Below are positions 1-8,984 of a stretch of 64,000 bases of DNA, one piece after another (the stretch's first letter is position 1; every line of letters begins with the position of its first letter). The notes below the pieces were generated by a model, which saw only the letters and a program-made list of their open reading frames with translations, had not been told where the DNA came from and did no database searches. The position numbers and the translations under genes were made by a program. Source of the DNA: Paraglaciecola sp. T6c (GTDB lineage Bacteria > Pseudomonadota > Gammaproteobacteria > Enterobacterales > Alteromonadaceae); NCBI RefSeq assembly GCF_000014225.1, contig NC_008228.1, positions 3,720,001-3,784,000 of the forward strand, in the 5' to 3' direction.

Positions 1-90
1 GAGCGAAAGCTCTAGCTGACAGGCAGGTTTGATGGCCTAAACCTCAAAACCTCACTACCTCCTGGCGTCTTCCTTGTCTGTCAGCCATTT
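1..90 (-). other. Structured 3' region downstream of the left flagellin gene
   Basis: This non-coding stretch lies 3' of the flagellin gene ending at 147. Bases 15-22 and 78-85 are perfect 8-base complements that would close a long stem. Inside it, 26-30 pairs with 39-43. Bases 53-66 (sense GCCAGGAGGTAGTG) are identical to 1311-1324, 3' of the second flagellin gene. A small GAGC/GCTC hairpin at 1-12 may begin a terminator cut off by the window edge. The function is unknown. The sense sequence resembles both a Shine-Dalgarno site and a CsrA-type GGA site, but no start codon or gene follows it. Confidence 0.4.
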
Positions 91-146
91 TACTTTCTTT
101 GAAATCCCTCTGATCATCCGAGTTGCCACTCATCTAGGCACTATTA

Positions 147-977
147 TTAACCTTGCAGTAGTTGCAGAGCTGATTGTGGACGCTGATTAGCTTGACCTAA
201 AACAGTAATACTCGCCTGTTGAATAATCTGCCACCGAGTCAATTCTGCCGTTTCAACTGCAAAGTCAGTATCTCGAATACGACTGCGGGCTGCTGACACG
301 TTTTCAGATATGTTGCTCAGATTGCGTATAGTTGACTGAAATCTATTTTGAATAGCACCGAGATCAGCACGCTTAGCATCAATAACCGATATTGCTTCTA
401 ATACAGCGACCATCGCTCTAGATGCTTGGGCTTCTGTGGCAACGGAGATAATTTCTCCTTCGAACAAACCCTCTGGCCCATATCCATTTGCTCTAGATAT
501 ATTGACGCTGATTGTCTGACCCGGGTTTGCTCCCACAAGAAATGCAGATGAGAACCCACCACTTAGGATATTTACACCACCGAATTGGGAAGTAGCAGCG
601 ATTCGGCTCATTTCAAATTTGAGCGCATCGACTTCTTTTTGCAATGCCAGTCTATCTGCTGATGCATTAATCCCGTTTTGAGCCTGAACGGCTAGAACCC
701 TAATACGTTGGAGTGCGGTGGTTACTTCCCCTAGCGCTCCTTCTGCGGTTTGCGCTAAAGAAATGCCATCATTGGCGTTTCGCACGGCCATGTTAAGGCC
801 TAAAACCTGGGTCGTAAGTCGGTTAGATATTTGCAATCCAGCCGCATCATCTTTGGCACTATTAATGCGAAATCCAGATGATAATCTTTCAAATGCCGTG
901 TTTAAATTATTGTTCGACGTGAATAACTGACGAGTAGCATTCAACGACGACACATTCGTATTAACGAATAAGCTCAT
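147..977 (-). CDS. Flagellin (filament subunit), left copy
   Basis: This is a structural subunit of the flagellar filament, exported by the flagellar type III system and polymerised under the cap. The 276-residue protein has only the conserved N-terminal (about 1-140) and C-terminal (about 190-276) D0/D1 helices, with a short middle and no large variable outer domain. It starts MSLFVNTNVSSLNA and ends in the flagellin pattern ANQRPQSALQLLQG. A clear AGGAG site precedes the ATG. It is a paralogue of the next gene and has its own sigma-28 site about 150 bases upstream. Its C-terminal region reads TRWQIIQQA where the sister has TRNQIIQQA. Which copy dominates in the filament cannot be told from sequence. 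Confidence 0.96.
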   Translation of the reverse strand: MSLFVNTNVSSLNATRQLFTSNNNLNTAFERLSSGFRINSAKDDAAGLQISNRLTTQVLGLNMAVRNANDGISLAQTAEGALGEVTTALQRIRVLAVQAQNGINASADRLALQKEVDALKFEMSRIAATSQFGGVNILSGGFSSAFLVGANPGQTISVNISRANGYGPEGLFEGEIISVATEAQASRAMVAVLEAISVIDAKRADLGAIQNRFQSTIRNLSNISENVSAARSRIRDTDFAVETAELTRWQIIQQASITVLGQANQRPQSALQLLQG

Positions 978-1126
978 TTTCTTTCTCCTAACGATTTTTT
1001 AAACTTTCACCCGACTATTATTTTTTTGTATCGTGGTGAATACAGGACCTTGCTTTAATTATTATTGGTCTCTGTTTCTAGTGCTGGCTTATTATTTTTT
1101 TGAGTTACCTAGCGACTATGTTTAAG

Positions 1127-1154
1127 TTATCGAACGGATACAGAAAATCCTTTA
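1127..1154 (-). promoter_or_regulatory. Sigma-28 (FliA) promoter of the left flagellin gene
   Basis: Read on the minus strand, TAAA (1154-1151) is followed by a 16-base spacer and TTCGATAA (1134-1127), close to the FliA consensus TAAA-N15-GCCGATAA. It is about 150 bases upstream of the flagellin ATG. The spacer is one base longer and the -10 is weaker than in the sister promoter, which suggests (inference) weaker expression. Confidence 0.6.
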
Positions 1155-1218
1155 GCATTAAAATTGACTAAATATTTTTCTAATTCAAATTCAAACACTT
1201 ACAGATAAAAATAAACGC

Positions 1219-1248
1219 AAAAAAAGCCGAGGGATCCCCCTCGGCTTT
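1219..1248 (-). terminator. Rho-independent terminator after the right flagellin gene
   Basis: An 11-bp GC-rich stem (1223-1233 with 1238-1248) is followed on the minus strand by a run of Ts. It lies about 125 bases beyond the stop codon of the flagellin gene at 1373-2197, which leaves a long 3' untranslated region. Confidence 0.85.
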
Positions 1249-1288
1249 ACGCTCTTACTTTAGGAGAGAGTGAGCAGACTCTCAACTG

Positions 1289-1373
1289 ATTGGTTCTTTT
1301 TAACCTGGTGCACTACCTCCTGGCTTCAAAGCCCCAAACAGTAGGGTCTCGAAACCTAGGTTAACTAACCAAT
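1289..1373 (-). other. Structured 3' region downstream of the right flagellin gene
   Basis: This non-coding segment lies between the flagellin stop codon and the terminator at 1219-1248. Bases 1289-1295 are complementary to 1367-1373 (7 bp), enclosing a small hairpin (1322-1325 with 1330-1333). The 14 bases 1311-1324 are identical to 53-66 behind the other flagellin gene. The outer stems differ in sequence but both can pair, which hints at a conserved RNA fold. The role is unknown; translation or mRNA stability control is a guess. Confidence 0.4.
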
Positions 1374-2197
1374 TAACCTAGTAAAGATAAAGCTGACTGA
1401 GGACGCTGATTCGCCTGACTCAGTACGGTTAAACTCGCTTGCTGAATGATTTGGTTACGCGTCAATTCTGCAGTTTCAGATGCGAAGTCAGTATCACGAA
1501 TACGTGAACGAGCACCTGATACGTTTTCAGAGATATTAGACAAGTTACGGATAGTTGATTGGAAACGGTTTTGAAGCGCACCCAAGTCCGCTCTCACGCC
1601 ACCCACAGAAGAGATAGCTTCAGAGATGGCCGTTAGCGCTGCAGATGCACCCTCAACGGTATCTACGTTAACATCATCAATGCTCAGACCTGCTGCACCG
1701 AACCCATCAGGACGGGACAAGTTTACAGAGATATTCTGTCCACCATTGGCACCTACCAAGAACTTAGCCGAAAAATCTCCTTTTAGGATATCAGTCGTAC
1801 CAAACTGAGAATCAGTTGAAATACGCGTGATTTCAGATTTAAGGGCTGAAACTTCTTTCTGCAAAGCTACACGGTCTGCTTCTGAGTTAATGCCGTTTTG
1901 TGATTGAACAGCAAGCTGACGGATACGCTGTAATGAAGATGTTACTTCACCTAATGCGCCTTCAGCTGTTTGCGTCAATGAAATCGCGTCGTTCGCGTTT
2001 CTAGCGGCTTGATCAAGACCTTGTACTTGAGTGGTCAAGCGGTCAGTAATTTGAAGACCTGCGGCATCATCTGCTGCACGGTTGATTCGAAAGCCTGATG
2101 AAAGACGTTCGAAAGAAGTATTCAAGCTGTTAGCTGAATTAAATAATTGGCGTTGTGCGTTCAAAGACGACACGTTGGTATTTACGTATAAACCCAT
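1373..2197 (-). CDS. Flagellin (filament subunit), right copy
   Basis: This second flagellin paralogue has 274 residues and the same short D0/D1-only design: N-terminus MGLYVNTNVSSLNAQRQLF, C-terminus ANQRPQSALSLLG. The C-terminal helix motif SRIRDTDFASETAELTRNQI is the classic flagellin signature. An AGGAGAAAACC site precedes the ATG. A near-perfect sigma-28 promoter lies upstream and a strong terminator downstream, so the gene is probably transcribed alone. Compared with the left copy, the promoter is closer to consensus, which suggests (inference) that this is the major filament protein. A divergent gene starts about 225 bases upstream. Confidence 0.97.
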   Translation of the reverse strand: MGLYVNTNVSSLNAQRQLFNSANSLNTSFERLSSGFRINRAADDAAGLQITDRLTTQVQGLDQAARNANDAISLTQTAEGALGEVTSSLQRIRQLAVQSQNGINSEADRVALQKEVSALKSEITRISTDSQFGTTDILKGDFSAKFLVGANGGQNISVNLSRPDGFGAAGLSIDDVNVDTVEGASAALTAISEAISSVGGVRADLGALQNRFQSTIRNLSNISENVSGARSRIRDTDFASETAELTRNQIIQQASLTVLSQANQRPQSALSLLG

Positions 2198-2322
2198 GGT
2201 TTTCTCCTACACTCTCAGTCCAGTTTTCACTGGCAACCGAAAATCTTAATCGGTGGTTAAATAACACTAATTAGTATGATGATTCGTTAAATAAATCATC
2301 ACTACTGGCTCTCTCAGAAATG

Positions 2323-2349
2323 TTATCGACGGTAGGATAATTCTCTTTA
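2323..2349 (-). promoter_or_regulatory. Sigma-28 (FliA) promoter of the right flagellin gene
   Basis: On the minus strand, TAAA (2349-2346) is followed by exactly 15 bases and GTCGATAA (2330-2323), 7 of 8 matches to GCCGATAA. It lies about 125 bases upstream of the flagellin ATG. Confidence 0.8.
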
Positions 2350-2421
2350 ACTAAAATTTGCCGTTTTTTCGTTAAACGGCAACGAATTGCCGCTTTGCAA
2401 TTGCTAAACAATTGAGTTTCA

Positions 2422-3393
2422 ATGGTTTTATTAAAAGCGCCACGGTCAAAAATAATGCAAATAAAACGTATCAAACGCGTGACTCACGCACATAAACATC
2501 ACGCATTTAGCGATTTATGTGAATTTGAAGGGTCGCTTTACTGTTGTTTCAGAGTAGCAAGCAACCATGTGAGTGACGATGGTGTCATTAACGTGTTAAC
2601 CCTCACCGATGATGGCAAAGTAACGTATAAACAGCACATTAGCCTGCCTTCTAGTGATTTGCGTGACCCTAAGCTGAGTATTACCCCCTCGGGGGAGCTC
2701 ATGTTATTGGCGTACTCTCGCCGAATAAATTCGTCTGACTCTGCTAGCATATTGGGGGCACATAGCCCGGTCGTGTGGACTTCGCAGGATGGACTAAGTT
2801 GGTCCAGCGCCAAGAATATAGGTGATAAACATTGGTGGCTATGGCGACTGCGTTGGCACAAACAAAAAGCATATGGGCTTGCATATAATCGTTCAGCCAA
2901 TGCGGTACATTTGTACGGGGGTAACCCAAAGCGTAGCTTTCACCTCGACAAAACCAATGCCTTTAGTTTGCAAACCCATGACAAAGGCTACCCGAACGAA
3001 AGCGATATGTGTTTTGCAGAAGATGGCACTGCTTATGTGGTTTTACGTAGAGACAGCGATACTTATAGTGCCCAGTTTGGAATAAGTAAGTCACCTTACA
3101 CACATTGGCATTGGATTGATTTAGGCTTCTATTTAGGTGGACCTAACATGCTAAAGCTCGATGGCCACGATGCGCTACTAGCAGGCAGGATAATATATAA
3201 AGGCAAATTCGTGACAGCGATACTAAATCTAGAGCTTAAAAGCGCAAAAATCACACTGCTCAAGGTTTTGCCATCAAGTGGGGATAATAGCTATCCCGGC
3301 ATGGTTAGACGCAAAGATACCGTGTTTGTTAGTTATTATTCATCACACCAAGACCAACAGGCTCACATATATCTAGCTCACTTAGCCCTCTAA
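2422..3393 (+). CDS. Sialidase-like beta-propeller protein of unknown function
   Basis: This 323-residue protein has no assigned reaction. Repeating beta-rich blocks suggest a six-bladed propeller of the sialidase/neuraminidase superfamily: RDPKLS (81-86), an Asp-box SQDGLSW (121-127), and later strands such as DGTAYVVLRRDSD and YPGMVRRKDTVFVSYYSSH. No signal peptide is visible, so it is probably cytoplasmic. An inner ATG at 2455 is an equally plausible start; neither has a good ribosome site. The gene sits divergently next to the flagellin genes and ends 60 bases from the convergent flgL. A role in glycan handling for flagellin glycosylation is possible but only inferred from position. Confidence 0.7.
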   Translation: MVLLKAPRSKIMQIKRIKRVTHAHKHHAFSDLCEFEGSLYCCFRVASNHVSDDGVINVLTLTDDGKVTYKQHISLPSSDLRDPKLSITPSGELMLLAYSRRINSSDSASILGAHSPVVWTSQDGLSWSSAKNIGDKHWWLWRLRWHKQKAYGLAYNRSANAVHLYGGNPKRSFHLDKTNAFSLQTHDKGYPNESDMCFAEDGTAYVVLRRDSDTYSAQFGISKSPYTHWHWIDLGFYLGGPNMLKLDGHDALLAGRIIYKGKFVTAILNLELKSAKITLLKVLPSSGDNSYPGMVRRKDTVFVSYYSSHQDQQAHIYLAHLAL

Positions 3394-3452
3394 GGGGTTA
3401 GAGCGTTGATTGAAGCTTTAAAAGGCTGCACCCAAATGAGGATGCTACGCGG

Positions 3453-4679
3453 TTAACTGATGTAATCGAAAAGAGATAACCCAGTCACTTTTGCAAATGT
3501 GGCTTGGGCCGCTTGCAATGCCGCCTCTTGTTTACTCAATTCTGAGACTGCCTCGGCATAATCAACTTCTTCTATATTTGCTCTGGCCGTTTTATTGGAT
3601 ATTTCTAGATCTAAGTTTGACGCAAATACCGATTGCGCCACATTCAGCTTTCCACCGAGCAACGATATTGAATCAGCGATACTGGTTAAGCTGTTATCTA
3701 CACCTATCAAGGCATCGCTAATTGCCTGTTCATAATCTCCGTCGGAAATATTTTCATCTCTGAGACTGTTGTAAAAGTCATTGAGAGTTTCAGCAATATT
3801 TTTCTTTTCAGGTTTTTGTAGCGTGTAATTAACGGTATCGCCTACAGCGCCTTCGATCGTAAACTCTTGCCCTTGAAACTCGAAAGGCTCACCACTGGTA
3901 TAGGGTTGCGTGCCCACCACAGTGCCAGTACCAACATTGGTAATAGTCACTTCATCGACACCAGTAATACTTATCTGATATTCATTATTCGCTGGGGTAA
4001 CAGGGTCGTAATTTTGTTTGTGAAACTGATCAAATTCGCTTTGAGCACTTATTCTGGTTGATGCCGATGCAACACCACTTGTGGAAGTAATTTGGCTGTC
4101 CAATCTTGCGTACACATCTTCGAATACCGTTTGACCAGAGTTATTCATCGCTAAAGAAAAGGTATTTGAAATGCGAATATCGTTTAACCCTTCGTCACCC
4201 TCAAAGACGTACTTATTACCAGCTGCGCCGGCGGTATAACTGAATGCAGGGGTAGAAGATTGGTAACCAGCAAAAATATATTCACCATTTGCACTTTGGC
4301 TATTCATAGCATCAAATATTTGATCTCGAATTTGTCCAATCTCTATGCTTATTGCATTACGGTCATTAACATCCAATATGCCGTTACCCGCTTGAATCAT
4401 GAGCTGCCTTGCTCTTTGAATGTTGTCGGTTACGTTTCCGAGTATAGTTTCTTCTTGTTCAATACTGTTGGTCAGCAAGTTATTGTTCTTGTTGTATTGC
4501 GCAATTAAATCAATTTCTTCTGTTAAACGTATCACCTGAGCAGATCCTACGGGGTCATCCGATGGTCGAAGTAATTTTTTACCCGTAGATAGCTGCTGCT
4601 GAACATCCGACAAATCATCTTGATTGTCTAGTACAGCACGAATGCTTCTATCATATAACTGACCAGTGGAAATTCGCAT
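3453..4679 (-). CDS. flgL: Flagellar hook-filament junction protein FlgL (HAP3)
   Basis: FlgL joins the hook-side FlgK ring to the filament. The 408-residue protein has a flagellin-like N-terminus (MRISTGQLYDRSIRAVL; SDDPVGSAQVIRL, residues about 36-48) and a C-terminal helix ending FAKVTGLSLFDYIS. It is longer than the Escherichia coli protein (317), with a larger middle domain (about 180-300). It is the last gene of the leftward run, 22 bases after flgK, in the usual flgK-flgL order. Its stop lies 60 bases from the convergent propeller gene. Confidence 0.95.
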   Translation of the reverse strand: MRISTGQLYDRSIRAVLDNQDDLSDVQQQLSTGKKLLRPSDDPVGSAQVIRLTEEIDLIAQYNKNNNLLTNSIEQEETILGNVTDNIQRARQLMIQAGNGILDVNDRNAISIEIGQIRDQIFDAMNSQSANGEYIFAGYQSSTPAFSYTAGAAGNKYVFEGDEGLNDIRISNTFSLAMNNSGQTVFEDVYARLDSQITSTSGVASASTRISAQSEFDQFHKQNYDPVTPANNEYQISITGVDEVTITNVGTGTVVGTQPYTSGEPFEFQGQEFTIEGAVGDTVNYTLQKPEKKNIAETLNDFYNSLRDENISDGDYEQAISDALIGVDNSLTSIADSISLLGGKLNVAQSVFASNLDLEISNKTARANIEEVDYAEAVSELSKQEAALQAAQATFAKVTGLSLFDYIS

Positions 4680-4701
4680 TATAAACCCCTCACGTGTTTC
4701 A

Positions 4702-6831
4702 TTATCTCACCATACTCAAAATGGTATCGAACATCTCTTGCGCAGTGTTTAATAAGCGAGCTGAAGCCGCATAAGATTGCTGAAAGCGCACTAAATTGGC
4801 CGCCTCTTCATCTAAACTCACACCTGACACTGAGTCATACCAATCTTTTGATTGTAGCTTTAGCGCCTCGCCTGCTTTGACCGCAATATCCGCATTGGCT
4901 GCTTTTTGACCTATATCCCCAACAATATTGGCATACGCTTCGTGGAAACTAACCGGATCACCAGATCCCGCATTATTGAGTTGCATGCCGTTCTCGTTCT
5001 GCAGGTTAGCCATGATCAAGCCATTGCGGTTATCATTAAGTCCATTTTGGTTGAAACTGATAGAGAATGTATCTCCCGCTTTCGGCTCCCCTTGCAACGT
5101 AAAATCGTAACCAGGGTAATTATCAAGTGCACTAAATGCTGCGGGCCACCCTGGCGTGCCAGAAGCTTGCTCTAAAAGGTTATCCATCGATGAAATACCA
5201 CTTACCGTGGTGATAACAGTGCCTGCGCTATCAAGCACTTCATATTCAGTGGCAGAGTTAAACCGCACCGCTGCCGGTGCACCGACTCCACCACCGGGCG
5301 CAGCGCCAGGCGCATGAATACCTCCGGCCCCGTCAAAACCCGATGAGCGTGAATCAAAAGGTGCGGTGTCCACAAAGGTGTTTGTCACTGTTGTTGAAAC
5401 GAGCTCTGAGCCGCCTAAATTATCTTCGCCGGCTTCAATTCTAATCGGGCTTGCTAACGCTAAGTCTTCTGGGCGTGTGGTGAACACTTCGATTTTGTCT
5501 GCCACATCTTTGGTCGGTTGCAATAAGAACTGATCGCCTACCGTGTAACCAGTGCCTTTTGAAAACTCTAACTCGATACCCCCAAAGATTTCATTATACT
5601 CGCCACTTTGCGCGGTTAACCCTGTATAATTCTGGGTAATGGCCGCACCATTCACATCGGTAACAGCTGAGCCATCTAGGTTCAGTAATTCAACGGTGAC
5701 ATCCACAGTTGGCGGCACACCCGCAGTGACTCCGTCAATAGTAACTCGGTAGTCAGCGCTAGTAATTTCACTGGCACCGCCTTTTGAAATGCGACCATTA
5801 ACGATAGAAGTGCTATCAGCATTGCCTGGATAGTTCAGCGCCGTGGTGATGGGACGTGTAAAAATCTCGCCTCCTAATTGCTGGTCATAATCCATACCCG
5901 CCCGGTTTTGCGTATTCACAGCTTCAGTGACCGCCAAAGCAATTTGCCCTAGCTCTCGGCGACTAGGCTCCAATACCTCGTCACGATAACGGAATAACCC
6001 GCCAATTGTCCCCCCCAGCTCAGTTTCGGCTAGATTTAAAGAGGTCGGCTTGCCATTACTCGTCAGCTGTAACGATTTATAATTTAAGTCTGCGCTGTTA
6101 TTCACTTCAAAGACGCTAAACGTACCGTCTTGCATCACAAGTGACTCACCGGACGTGAGGTTTATCATGATGGAGCCATCATTGTTTGAACTATTTCGGG
6201 TTTCAATCGACACTAGACTGCTTAATTCCAGCACCGCATTATCTCTTTGATTCATGAGCGCGCCTGGCTCATCGTGACGATTATTAGCTTGAGCGATTCG
6301 AATAGACTCATTAAATGAAGCAATAGACTCAACCAATGAGTTCACTTTGTTCAACGATGCTTCAAACTCAAAATTAACTTCACGCTCTTTCTCAGCTAAA
6401 AAGGTCGATAACGTGCCCATCTGGCCAAGCATTGACTCGGCATCGCCCAGCACTAATTGTCGTGCAGACATATTTGTCGGATCATCATTAGCCGTTTGCA
6501 AAGATGCAAAAAAACGGCTCATACTACTTGAAATGCTATTTGCTTCGCTGGCGAAAACATTATCTAAAACAGCCGTTTTGCTCCAATAAGCTTCATGCTC
6601 AGCAAGATTAGTGGTGTCTCGGCGCAACTGGTTTTGCGCAAACGTGTTCATCACTCGCTCAGTGGTGAATTGGCCAACACCTCCGGTTAACTCAGCTACG
6701 AAGTTGGTTCGCTCACGAACATATCCTTCGGTGTTCACATTGGCAATATTATTACCTGTGGTACTGAGTAATTGATTACTTGCCTCCACACCGGAGCGAG
6801 CGATAGAGAGCAAATCTGCCGTTCTAATCAT
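4702..6831 (-). CDS. flgK: Flagellar hook-associated protein FlgK (HAP1)
   Basis: FlgK is the first junction protein on the hook tip, exported with the chaperone FlgN (encoded at 17612). It has 709 residues against about 550 in E. coli. The N-terminal rod/hook motif NNIANVNTEGYVRE lies at about 28-41, and the C-terminal helix NLVRFQQSYAASARLLNTA ends the protein. The extra length is in a middle region of about 340-590 residues, rich in Gly, Ala, Thr and Asp, likely a surface-exposed domain. The gene follows flgJ by 27 bases and precedes flgL. Confidence 0.96.
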   Translation of the reverse strand: MIRTADLLSIARSGVEASNQLLSTTGNNIANVNTEGYVRERTNFVAELTGGVGQFTTERVMNTFAQNQLRRDTTNLAEHEAYWSKTAVLDNVFASEANSISSSMSRFFASLQTANDDPTNMSARQLVLGDAESMLGQMGTLSTFLAEKEREVNFEFEASLNKVNSLVESIASFNESIRIAQANNRHDEPGALMNQRDNAVLELSSLVSIETRNSSNNDGSIMINLTSGESLVMQDGTFSVFEVNNSADLNYKSLQLTSNGKPTSLNLAETELGGTIGGLFRYRDEVLEPSRRELGQIALAVTEAVNTQNRAGMDYDQQLGGEIFTRPITTALNYPGNADSTSIVNGRISKGGASEITSADYRVTIDGVTAGVPPTVDVTVELLNLDGSAVTDVNGAAITQNYTGLTAQSGEYNEIFGGIELEFSKGTGYTVGDQFLLQPTKDVADKIEVFTTRPEDLALASPIRIEAGEDNLGGSELVSTTVTNTFVDTAPFDSRSSGFDGAGGIHAPGAAPGGGVGAPAAVRFNSATEYEVLDSAGTVITTVSGISSMDNLLEQASGTPGWPAAFSALDNYPGYDFTLQGEPKAGDTFSISFNQNGLNDNRNGLIMANLQNENGMQLNNAGSGDPVSFHEAYANIVGDIGQKAANADIAVKAGEALKLQSKDWYDSVSGVSLDEEAANLVRFQQSYAASARLLNTAQEMFDTILSMVR

Positions 6832-6858
6832 AATTTATACTCCGTGAACTGATGTTAT

Positions 6859-7830
6859 TCATGGTTGATAATTACTCAGTGAGCCGCTGTTTAGAACGGA
6901 AATAACTTTCTGCGCATACGTTGGGTCTGTGGCATAACCCGCTTGCTGCAACTCGGCGAAGTAGCGTTTAGGATCGCCAGTATTTTGCAGCGCTTGCTTG
7001 TATCTCGGATTGTCTTTTACAAATGATGCATAGTCTTGCATCGCATCATCGAAGGAATTGTAAGCTCTAAATTGTGCTTTTTTTGGCGCTGCAAGCCCTT
7101 GTTCAAACTCAATAGTGTTCACCTTTGCAGTGTCACCTTGCCAGCCATTGCCGGCTTTAATACCAAACAAATTATGTGTATTGCCTTTTTCAGTGTGCAT
7201 CATGTACTGTCCCCAACCTGTTTCCACGGCTGCTTGGGCCAATAATGCTTTGGGTTCGATGCCTAGTTCCTGCGCCACTTGCTGAGCAACAGGATAGAGC
7301 GCATCCAAAAATTCTTTTTGATCACTAAAAGCGGCATCTTTGTAACCTGCATTCGATGCTGCGGTCTCAGGCAGGCGTTGTTCGGGTAGTATTATTTGTT
7401 GGGCCTGATGGATGCTTTGTGCACTATGGCGATTAATATCGGACAGGTTGCCATCATTTCGAATAACGCTTGAGGGGGTGAACCCGTTCCCACCTTTGCT
7501 TAACTGTTTTACGATAATGTCAGCCAAGCCGATACTGCCGTTATTCGACATATCTGTCGCTAACTGCTGATCGTGCATATCGCGATAAAACTTAACTTGT
7601 TCAGAGTTAAATGGGCTGTCTTTGTCTGCCATAACATCTTGAGCTTTTCGCATAGACTTGAGCATCATTTGCACAAAAATAGCCTCGAACTACTTCGCGG
7701 CCTCTTGCAGTGCCGCATCATCGCCGCTTTGTGCTGCTCTGCGCAGTTTGTCTAAGCCTTGAATGTCATTCGCATTGCGCGACATATCAAATTGACCTTG
7801 AAACTTTATGCTGTTGTCTATGTTATCCAT
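6859..7830 (-). pseudogene. flgJ: FlgJ rod-cap/peptidoglycan hydrolase, interrupted by an in-frame amber codon
   Basis: FlgJ caps the growing rod and cuts peptidoglycan so that the rod can cross the periplasm. The full frame runs from an ATG at 7830 (MDNIDNSIKFQGQFDM...) over 323 codons. Codon 47, bases 7692-7690, is TAG, between EAAK and FEAIFVQMMLKSM. Family members usually have Gln here (KQFE-type), so one CAG-to-TAG change explains it. Downstream the frame is intact to 6859, including the glucosaminidase domain (about 170-320: ALLAQAAVETGWGQ, NTHNLFGIKAG). A GTG at 7674 with GAGG eight bases upstream could restart translation and give a 271-residue product lacking the rod-binding N-terminus. 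Sequencing error and amber suppression are alternatives. Confidence 0.85.
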
Positions 7831-7858
7831 CGACTATGCCTCGGCCCGGTTAATCACG

Positions 7859-8971
7859 CTAAATTACGACCAGCTCGCCTTGTAAGGCACCTGCCTCACT
7901 GAGTGCTTCAAGTATTGCCATCAAATCACCAGGCGCAGCACCTACTTCATTTACTGCGCGCACTAGTTGGTCCAACGTCACGCCTGGATCAAACTTAAAC
8001 ATGCGAGTGTCGTCTAGATTCACATCAATAATGGACTGGTCTGTAACGACTGTATCTCCCTGCCCTAATGGGTTGGGTTGTGTTACCTGCTGATTTTCAC
8101 TGATTGTCACGGTTAACCCACCGTGTGTAATGGCCGCGGGTAGCAGACGTACATCTTGACCAATCACTATGGTCCCTGTGCGACTGTTAATAACGATGCG
8201 TGCGGGTGCTTTAGCTGGCATAAATTCAAAGTTTTCTAGCGTCGCTAAAAAGCCCACTCGCTGACCTACATCTCGGGGGGCTGACACGCGAACCGATGCT
8301 GCATCAATAGGGGTTGCAATCACATATCCTTTATCGGGATCCGCCCCTAAACGCTGATTAATGGTATCGGCTAGGATCTTGGCTGTTGAAAAATCCGGAT
8401 AATTTAAATTGAGCGTTAAAAAGTCATTTTGCATGAAGCCGCTAGGCACAGCGCGCTCTATCAGAGCACCGTTTGCGATACGACCAACCGTGGGCGTGTT
8501 GGCGACAATTTTAGAACCGTCTGCTCCCTCAGCGCCAAAACCGCTGACTACCATGCTTCCCTGGGCAACGGCATACACTTTGCCATCAAGACCTTTTAGA
8601 AAAGTTTGCAGTAATGTACCCCCGCGCAAACTTGCCGCTTCACCAACAGAGCTCACCGTTACGTCAATCGTTTGCCCTGGCTTTAAAAAAGGCGGCAATT
8701 CGGCGTGAACTGCCACAGCAGCCACGTTCTTTATTTTAGGCTTTAAAGAGCTATCTAGGCTGATGCCGAAGTTCGACAACATGGTACGAAAACTTTGTTC
8801 AGTAAACGGACTTTGCTCACCGGTACCAGGTAGACCCACCACCAAACCGTATCCAACCAGTTGGTTACTTCTTACGCCCTGCACACTTGCTAGGTCTTTT
8901 ATGCGTTGAGCCTGGCCGACCGGAACAATAATAATGCTCGATATCATGAGAATGAATAGAAGTAATTTCAT
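7859..8971 (-). CDS. flgI: Flagellar P-ring protein FlgI
   Basis: FlgI forms the periplasmic P ring that bushes the rod in the peptidoglycan layer. The 370-residue length is normal. A Sec signal peptide (about 1-21, [20 protein letters not shown]) precedes [16 protein letters not shown] and [14 protein letters not shown], both family hallmarks. The C-terminus [20 protein letters not shown] is typical. It sits between flgH (13 bases upstream) and flgJ (28 bases downstream), as in other flg operons. Confidence 0.97.
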   Translation of the reverse strand: MKLLLFILMISSIIIVPVGQAQRIKDLASVQGVRSNQLVGYGLVVGLPGTGEQSPFTEQSFRTMLSNFGISLDSSLKPKIKNVAAVAVHAELPPFLKPGQTIDVTVSSVGEAASLRGGTLLQTFLKGLDGKVYAVAQGSMVVSGFGAEGADGSKIVANTPTVGRIANGALIERAVPSGFMQNDFLTLNLNYPDFSTAKILADTINQRLGADPDKGYVIATPIDAASVRVSAPRDVGQRVGFLATLENFEFMPAKAPARIVINSRTGTIVIGQDVRLLPAAITHGGLTVTISENQQVTQPNPLGQGDTVVTDQSIIDVNLDDTRMFKFDPGVTLDQLVRAVNEVGAAPGDLMAILEALSEAGALQGELVVI

Positions 8972-8984
8972 ATACCGCTCCTGC

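Noticed and set aside
1-90. Possible c-di-GMP (GEMM) riboswitch next to the flagellin genes
   Set aside because: Some words resemble GEMM-I on the plus strand, but the order and conserved core do not match, and no plus-strand gene follows.
2271-2474. 67-codon minus-strand frame upstream of the right flagellin
   Set aside because: Overlaps the sigma-28 promoter and the divergent gene start; no motif.
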